DNA from: Woeseiaceae bacterium
GTDB taxonomy: Bacteria > Pseudomonadota > Gammaproteobacteria > Steroidobacterales > Woeseiaceae
NCBI GenBank assembly: GCA_011772865.1
Contig: WVYQ01000009.1
Location: forward strand, 137,800 to 201,799
DNA length: 64,000 nt
Reading direction: 5' to 3'
Shown: piece by piece, positions 59,342 through 64,000 of the stretch
Numbering within the stretch: position 1 is the stretch's first letter
Layout: each line of letters starts with the position of its first letter
Program-made: the position numbers and the translations under genes
Notes under the pieces: generated by a model
What the model was told of the DNA's origin: nothing
Database searches by the model: none
What the model saw: the letters and a program-made list of their open reading frames with translations, nothing else

Positions 59342-60727
59342 GTGAGCCTGTCACTGCAGTTTTTCGGCGCCACCGGCGAAGTGACCGGCTCGCTCTACGT
59401 GCTCAGCACGGGCACCCACACCGTCCTGCTCGAGTGCGGCCTTATCCAGGGTGGCGCCGACAACGAAAAGCGTAATTGGGACGATTTCCCGGTCGACGTC
59501 GCCGACATCGATGCCGTGATCCTGAGCCACGCCCACATCGATCATTCCGGCCGGACGCCGCGGCTCGTTCGTCAGGGCTACAGCGGCCCGATTTACGTGC
59601 ACGAAGCCACGAAAGCCCTGTGCGAAATCATGTTGCCGGATTCGGGGTATCTCAACGAGAAAGACGCAGAATGGGAGAACAAGAAGCGGCGGCGCAAGAA
59701 CCTGGCGCCGTTACAGCCCCTGTACACCCAGGAGGATGGCGAGAACTGTATCGACCTTTTTCGGGGTGTCGGTTACGCGGAGCCCGTCGAGGTCGTGCCA
59801 GGGTTGATGCTGACCTATCACGACGCAGGCCACATCCTGGGTTCGAGCATCGTCGAACTTGCGTTTGCATCTGGCGGCGCCAGGCGAACGCTCGTCTTCA
59901 GCGGCGATCTCGGTTTTCGCGACGCGCCGGTCATGAATCCGGTGTCCCGGATCGATCATGCCGATGCGGTCCTCATGGAGAGCACCTACGGCGATCGCCT
60001 GCACCGTCCGATCGAAGAGACCCTCGACGAACTGACCGAGGTCTTCGACATGGCGAGGGCGGCACAGGGCAACATCCTGATTCCCGCGTTCACCATCGGT
60101 CGAACGCAGGACTTGCTGCACCTGATGGTCGAGAACTATGCCCGCTGGAATCTCGATGACTGGCATATCTTTCTCGACAGCCCCATGGGGATAGAGGCGA
60201 CCGAGGTGTATGCGCGCTATCGCCACCTCTATGACACCGAGTTGTTCGGGGCCAGATCGGATTTGCCCAGGTTGCCGAATCTCCACCAGACACGCACGCC
60301 CGAAGAGTCCATGGTGATCAATGAGCTCGAGGCGGGCGCCATTGTTATCGCCGGCAGCGGCATGTGCAGCGGCGGCCGAATACTGCATCACCTGAAGCAT
60401 AATGTCTGGCGGCCGCAGTGCCACCTCCTCATCGTTGGCTATCAGGCATACGGCACACTCGGCCGGCGGCTCGTCGACGGCGCCGAAACGATCAGGCTGT
60501 GGGGCGATGATTACCGCGTGCGAATTCGCCTGCATACGATAGGAGGCCTGTCGGCCCACGCTGACCAGCGCGATCTTGTCGACTGGTACAAGGGATTCAG
60601 CAACTCACCGCCCCTGTATCTCGTGCACGGCGAGGATAGGGCTCAGCGGGTACTCGCAGGCAAGTTGCGCGACGAGATGGGCGCGCCGGTGCACATCGCA
60701 GAATACGGCCAGAAGATAAGGATCTAG
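59342..60727 (+). CDS. Beta-CASP metallo-beta-lactamase RNase (CPSF/YSH1-like)
   Basis: The 461-residue protein starts at GTG 59342. It has the MBL motif SHAHIDHSGR, FSGDLGF with the metal Asp, a beta-CASP domain (IPAFTIGRTQDLLHLM, IVIAGSGMCSGGRILHHLKH) and a C-terminal LSAHADQRDLVDWYK segment. Homologues cleave RNA internally or 5' to 3'. Behind rtcB it could trim or generate the ends that RtcB joins. Length is normal. Confidence 0.93.
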   Translation: MSLSLQFFGATGEVTGSLYVLSTGTHTVLLECGLIQGGADNEKRNWDDFPVDVADIDAVILSHAHIDHSGRTPRLVRQGYSGPIYVHEATKALCEIMLPDSGYLNEKDAEWENKKRRRKNLAPLQPLYTQEDGENCIDLFRGVGYAEPVEVVPGLMLTYHDAGHILGSSIVELAFASGGARRTLVFSGDLGFRDAPVMNPVSRIDHADAVLMESTYGDRLHRPIEETLDELTEVFDMARAAQGNILIPAFTIGRTQDLLHLMVENYARWNLDDWHIFLDSPMGIEATEVYARYRHLYDTELFGARSDLPRLPNLHQTRTPEESMVINELEAGAIVIAGSGMCSGGRILHHLKHNVWRPQCHLLIVGYQAYGTLGRRLVDGAETIRLWGDDYRVRIRLHTIGGLSAHADQRDLVDWYKGFSNSPPLYLVHGEDRAQRVLAGKLRDEMGAPVHIAEYGQKIRI

Positions 60728-60908
60728 GATGATTCTTGTTCATTATTCGACCTGGAATACGGACATTGACGCCAACTATGCAACTTCCACAAGTTCAGGT
60801 CCGAACGCAGTCCTGTGCTCCCGTGGATTGTAAGCGGGATTCGCATTGATTCCCTGCGAGGGCTGGAGTAGGACTAAAATACGAACTCGGCGACTACAAG
60901 GAGAAGCA

Positions 60909-61277
60909 ATGACTTCGACACACAGCCGTCACATCCTGGTCTCTTTCGCAAGCGTATTGTTGGCCGCCTGCGCAAGTTTTGGGGCAGTCGACGGCGTCGA
61001 TAACCTCTGGCGCGAGGTGCCGATCGACGAATTCCAGGAAGGCGTGACCACACAAGCGGAAGTGCTCGAACTGCTCGGCCCCCCATCACAGCTGATCAAT
61101 CTCAATGATCAGACCGTTTTCTACTACCTGACCGAGAAAACGTCGGGCAAGGGCATGATCTTCATCGTCTGGAACCAGGTCAGTGCCGAAAGTGAGTACG
61201 ACCGCGCCATCTTCTTCTTTGATACGGACGGCATCCTGCAAGAATTTGCCTACAGCAAGGAACAGGTTGCCCGGTAA
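60909..61277 (+). CDS. BamE/SmpA-like lipoprotein
   Basis: The 122-residue protein from ATG 60909 has a lipobox SVLLAAC (Cys about 23) and a BamE-like segment FQEGVTTQAEVLELLGPPSQ followed by FYYLTEKTSGKG. BamE is a small outer-membrane assembly lipoprotein, but many proteins have this fold without that role. An upstream in-frame ATG (60846) gives no extra signal. It lies in a group of outer-membrane genes. Confidence 0.75.
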   Translation: MTSTHSRHILVSFASVLLAACASFGAVDGVDNLWREVPIDEFQEGVTTQAEVLELLGPPSQLINLNDQTVFYYLTEKTSGKGMIFIVWNQVSAESEYDRAIFFFDTDGILQEFAYSKEQVAR

Positions 61278-61283
61278 ACGAAC

Positions 61284-61889
61284 TTGCGTTTGCTCAGTCG
61301 CATATATATCGGCTTGGTGCTGGGTGTCGTTCTCAGCGGGTGCGCCCACCTGGAGCATGAGATCGGCAAACCACTGCCGCTGGAGTCGCTGGATGGCTTC
61401 AGGGTAGGGACGCACTATGGGGACGTGCTCGACCGTTTTGGTCCCCCTACGAAAATGAGTGCGCTGCCCGATGGCATGGTCTTCCTGTACGAGCACGTCA
61501 AGATCGACGAACGCCAGTACGGCCTGATACTGCCCGGGGAGATCGGCAAATGGATCAAGGCGGTCTACGCCTCGGCCGACGCGGACGTCGATGTCATGCT
61601 GCTTGTCTTCGATGATCAGGGTAGACTGCGCGGCGCCAATGCGCAGACGTGGAGTTCGGATGCCGGCGCGGGCATGTCGATGACCCTGATTTTTTCGGCC
61701 GGCAGCTTTACCGACACCGAGCAATATGAGGGATCGCCGACGCGCTCCCTCGAGTGGGGTAAATCCATGTTGTTGCCGCCGCTCAGAACGCTGAACAGCC
61801 GGCAAAACCTCGAAACCGGCGCGAACGGAATTCAGCTGACGACGGTTCCGGATGGAATCGGTCAACACACGCTGGAAATGAAGAAGTAG
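61284..61889 (+). CDS. Second BamE-like lipoprotein
   Basis: The 201-residue protein starts at TTG 61284, six bases after the previous gene. It has lipobox VVLSGC and the similar segment FRVGTHYGDVLDRFGPPTKM plus a long C-terminal extension with no recognised domain. The pair seem to be distant relatives and are probably one transcript. Function is not known. Confidence 0.75.
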   Translation: MRLLSRIYIGLVLGVVLSGCAHLEHEIGKPLPLESLDGFRVGTHYGDVLDRFGPPTKMSALPDGMVFLYEHVKIDERQYGLILPGEIGKWIKAVYASADADVDVMLLVFDDQGRLRGANAQTWSSDAGAGMSMTLIFSAGSFTDTEQYEGSPTRSLEWGKSMLLPPLRTLNSRQNLETGANGIQLTTVPDGIGQHTLEMKK

Positions 61890-61913
61890 CACCGACCACT
61901 TGCAGGACTCGGA

Positions 61914-62999
61914 ATGAACGAATTCAGAACTATCTGTAGCCTTTTACTATTGTTTCTGCCGTTTGGCGTTGGCCATACGGCCGGCGAGCCCTGGTCCAAA
62001 GACTTTACGCCGCCACCGGGCGACTATTCCTGGGTTCAGCTCGACACCGGCGAGTGGCTCAAGGGTGAGATCATCGCGATGTACGACGAGACGCTCGTGT
62101 TCGACAGTGACCACTTTGGTGATATGTGGATCGACCTCAGCGACATTGAACAAATACGTGGTGTAGGAACGTTCAATCTTGGTTTCGGCCGTAACGCAAC
62201 GGTCAATGGCAACCTGATTTTACGAGGTCAGCGGGTTATCGTCGTTTCCGCAGGCGGTACCCGGGAATTCGACCTGAAAGACCTTGTATCGATTACGCAG
62301 AGCGTGGAACGCGAACGTGATCGCTGGACCGGTGATATCGGCGTCGGACTGAATGTGCGCGAAGGCAACACCGAGATTTCGGAGTACAGCCTGTCGGTCG
62401 GGCTGCGCCGACGAACACCGATTTCGCGCGTTTCGATCGACTATATCGGTAATCGAAACACGACGGACGGCGAACTCGTGTCTGATAGTCACCGTACCAA
62501 CCTGGCGGTTGACCGGTTTACGGGCGGCCGGTTTTTCTGGCGGCCGATCGCCGTCCAGTACTATCGCGACGAACTGCAGAACATATCGCACCAGGCGACG
62601 GCCGATGCCGGTATCGGCTACCAGCTTGTCGATTCAGAGCGTGTCGATTGGGAGGTGCAAGCGGGTGCTGGTGTCAACTATCTCGAAAATGTGTCAGTGC
62701 TGCCCGGACAGCCTAATGGCGACTGGTCGCCGGTTGGCACGCTCGGCAGCGACCTCGATATCGAGGTGACATCCTGGATGGACTACGAGTTGCTGATCAA
62801 TACGACTTTCCTGGAGGATCAGGCCGGCAAGTACCAGCACCACATCGTTAGCACCCTGTCGACCGACCTTATCGGTGGCTTCGATCTCGATGTGGCCTTC
62901 ATCTGGGACCGCACCGAGAAACCGCAGATTGACGAGGATGGGATCACACCGGAACAGGATGATTTTCGTCTCGAGGTCAGCCTCAAGTATGACTTTTGA
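61914..62999 (+). CDS. DUF481-type outer-membrane protein (YdiY-like)
   Basis: The 361-residue protein has a signal peptide (about 1-24), an N-terminal beta domain (WVQLDTGEWLKGEIIAMYDE, about 40-130) and a DUF481 barrel from about 145 (GDIGVGLNVREGNTEISEYS) to an aromatic C-terminal Phe (LEVSLKYDF). DUF481 proteins are salt-induced outer-membrane proteins in some species. It follows the BamE-like pair by 24 bases. Confidence 0.86.
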   Translation: MNEFRTICSLLLLFLPFGVGHTAGEPWSKDFTPPPGDYSWVQLDTGEWLKGEIIAMYDETLVFDSDHFGDMWIDLSDIEQIRGVGTFNLGFGRNATVNGNLILRGQRVIVVSAGGTREFDLKDLVSITQSVERERDRWTGDIGVGLNVREGNTEISEYSLSVGLRRRTPISRVSIDYIGNRNTTDGELVSDSHRTNLAVDRFTGGRFFWRPIAVQYYRDELQNISHQATADAGIGYQLVDSERVDWEVQAGAGVNYLENVSVLPGQPNGDWSPVGTLGSDLDIEVTSWMDYELLINTTFLEDQAGKYQHHIVSTLSTDLIGGFDLDVAFIWDRTEKPQIDEDGITPEQDDFRLEVSLKYDF

Positions 63000-63011
63000 T
63001 AGACTCAGATA

Positions 63012-63848
63012 ATGCGCATACCAACGATAATCGCCGCGCTGCTACTGTTCGGTTCAGCTTGCCTGGCGGCCGAGGACCGGGAGGACAGCCACCCATTCAT
63101 GTCGGACACGTTTTTCATCGATGTCGGCATGTACTTCCCTGCGCGTGAGATCGCACTCAGTGTCAATGGTCCGATCAGAGGCGCCCAGCAGCAGGACATC
63201 GACTTCGAGTCCGAGTTCGGCCTGAAGAAGAGCGATGAGACTTTTGCGCTGAACCTGGGCTGGCGTTTCGGTGAGAAGTGGCAGCTTGGAGCACAGTTTT
63301 TCGAGTCGGACGGTCAGCGGAGCAGGACGCTGGACGAAGATGTCGAGTGGGGTGAGTACGTCTTCGGAGCCGGCACCGGCGTCAGGGCGGGTATGGATTT
63401 CTCGATGATCCGGACGTTTTTTGCGCGCCGTTTCGAGAGTGCTGCCGAGCACCACGAGTTCGGGATAGGTGCCGGCCTCCACTGGCTCGAGATCGGGGCG
63501 TTCATCGAAGGCAATGCCATCCTGAACGGCGTGCAGGCCGGGTTTCGGCGGGAATCGGTGAGCGCGGCGGCGCCGTTACCGAATATCGGCGGCTGGTATA
63601 CGCGCTCCTTATCGAAAAACTGGGTGTTCAAGGCGCGGTTCGATTGGCTCTCGGCCGATGTCGGTGACTACGATGGGCGGCTGATCAACGCGTCTGCCGG
63701 GTTCAATTACCGCCTTTCTCAGAACTTTGGCCTTGGCGTCAGTTACAACCTGTTCGAGCTGGATGTTGGTGTCGACAAGAAAGGCTGGCGCGGGGATGTC
63801 GAGCTGTCGTATCAAGGTGTGTTCGTGCACGCCAGCGCCTTTTGGTAG
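63012..63848 (+). CDS. Outer-membrane beta-barrel protein
   Basis: The 278-residue protein has a signal peptide (about 1-20) and repeating amphipathic strands with alternating aromatic residues (FALNLGWRFGEKWQLGAQFF, WVFKARFDWLSADVGDYDGR, FGLGVSYNLFELDVGV). It ends in the aromatic Trp expected for BAM recognition. No exact family was recognised. It begins 12 bases after the DUF481 gene and probably shares its transcript. Confidence 0.8.
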   Translation: MRIPTIIAALLLFGSACLAAEDREDSHPFMSDTFFIDVGMYFPAREIALSVNGPIRGAQQQDIDFESEFGLKKSDETFALNLGWRFGEKWQLGAQFFESDGQRSRTLDEDVEWGEYVFGAGTGVRAGMDFSMIRTFFARRFESAAEHHEFGIGAGLHWLEIGAFIEGNAILNGVQAGFRRESVSAAAPLPNIGGWYTRSLSKNWVFKARFDWLSADVGDYDGRLINASAGFNYRLSQNFGLGVSYNLFELDVGVDKKGWRGDVELSYQGVFVHASAFW

Positions 63849-63850
63849 AA

Positions 63851-63890
63851 AATAGATTAACTATATTGCTTAATCTATTGTTTTATCTAT
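63851..63890 (+). terminator. AT-rich terminator hairpin
   Basis: AATAGATTAA (63851-63860) and TTAATCTATT (63870-63879) form a perfect ten-base stem over a nine-base loop, then a T-rich stretch. The stem is nearly all A/T, unlike other terminators here. It separates convergent genes. Confidence 0.65.
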
Positions 63891-63896
63891 TTTTAT

Positions 63897-64000
63897 TTAG
63901 AACGCTTCGCCGACCCCGGCAAATCCCGTGAATAGCCACTTGTCGTTGAACTGCCAGCGGTACTATGAATCGCTGTAGAACGTTGCGCGGCCATCGATCA
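63897..64000 (-). pseudogene. C-terminal end of a barrel-type gene, interrupted by in-frame TAG (runs off right edge)
   Basis: The minus strand reads IDGRATFYSDS, then TAG (63963-63965), then YRWQFNDKWLFTGFAGVGEA and F at the stop (63897-63899). The last part resembles the final strands of Omp85/D15 (BamA/TamA-like) barrels. The frame is the same on both sides of the TAG, so the gene is broken or the base was misread. Only 104 bases are visible, and the family call is tentative. Confidence 0.45.

Overview
The window is a GC-rich chromosomal segment of a gammaproteobacterium. This is supported by the gene orders rpsP-rimM-trmD-rplS, mlaFEDCB, gcvR/bcp next to dapA, and an Rrf2-sufBCDSUT operon, together with many outer-membrane lipoproteins and beta-barrels and a large TonB receptor. 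The mixture (TRAP transporter with a TatT subunit, SUF operon with SufU and SufT, FAD-dependent halogenases beside a TonB receptor) recalls marine Chromatiales/Woeseiaceae-like lineages, but that placement is a guess. No phage, integrase, transposase or CRISPR array was found.

Layout. 1-3116: minus-strand FHA / PP2C phosphatase / CHASE2-Ser/Thr-kinase signalling module, cut by the left edge. 3316-12229: radA, a CorC/HlyC-type membrane protein, ypjD and ffh, with about 4 kb of accessory genes between ypjD and ffh (metallo-beta-lactamase-fold hydrolase, an AT-richer TIR-domain membrane protein, an MFS transporter). 12269-14271: ribosomal operon rpsP-rimM-trmD-rplS with a promoter and an attenuator-like leader; rimM has no ATG/GTG/TTG start in frame. 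14347-20973: TRAP transporter (TatT, DctP, DctQ, DctM), a secreted sorbosone-dehydrogenase-like protein and SppA. 20984-23601: threonine degradation (tdh, kbl) and a small ORF that looks like a fusion of a PutA N-terminus with an L-serine dehydratase C-terminus. 23612-30338: sixA and the complete SUF iron-sulfur operon with its Rrf2 regulator and a palindrome matching the core of type-1 IscR sites. 30450-34248: Mla lipid transport (mlaFEDCB, with mlaA convergent). 34251-38168: bepA-like protease, bcp, gcvR, dapA, a small lipoprotein and tRNA-Ser(GGA).

38169-50600 is the most accessory part. The 3' end of tRNA-Ser is repeated next to two GCA-loop hairpins, followed by a sulfotransferase, a 1004-residue TonB receptor and, divergent from it, two tandem flavin halogenases, an aspartyl/asparaginyl beta-hydroxylase with a cysteine-rich tail and a second sulfotransferase. 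This resembles an uptake-and-tailoring cluster for an unknown substrate and is the best candidate for an undescribed system. Lipoproteins (a large beta-rich one, a DUF4124 protein, a tandem cupin, an LVIVD-repeat protein) follow.

51949-60727 is a compact, mostly overlapping run: M20 amidohydrolase, YbdK-type glutamate-cysteine ligase, LonB-like protease, a small Usp-like protein, dodecin (opposite strand), archease, RtcB RNA ligase and a beta-CASP nuclease. It reads as a stress and RNA-repair unit. 60909-64000 holds two BamE-like lipoproteins, a DUF481 barrel, another outer-membrane barrel, an AT-rich terminator and, at the right edge on the minus strand, the end of a barrel gene interrupted by an in-frame TAG.
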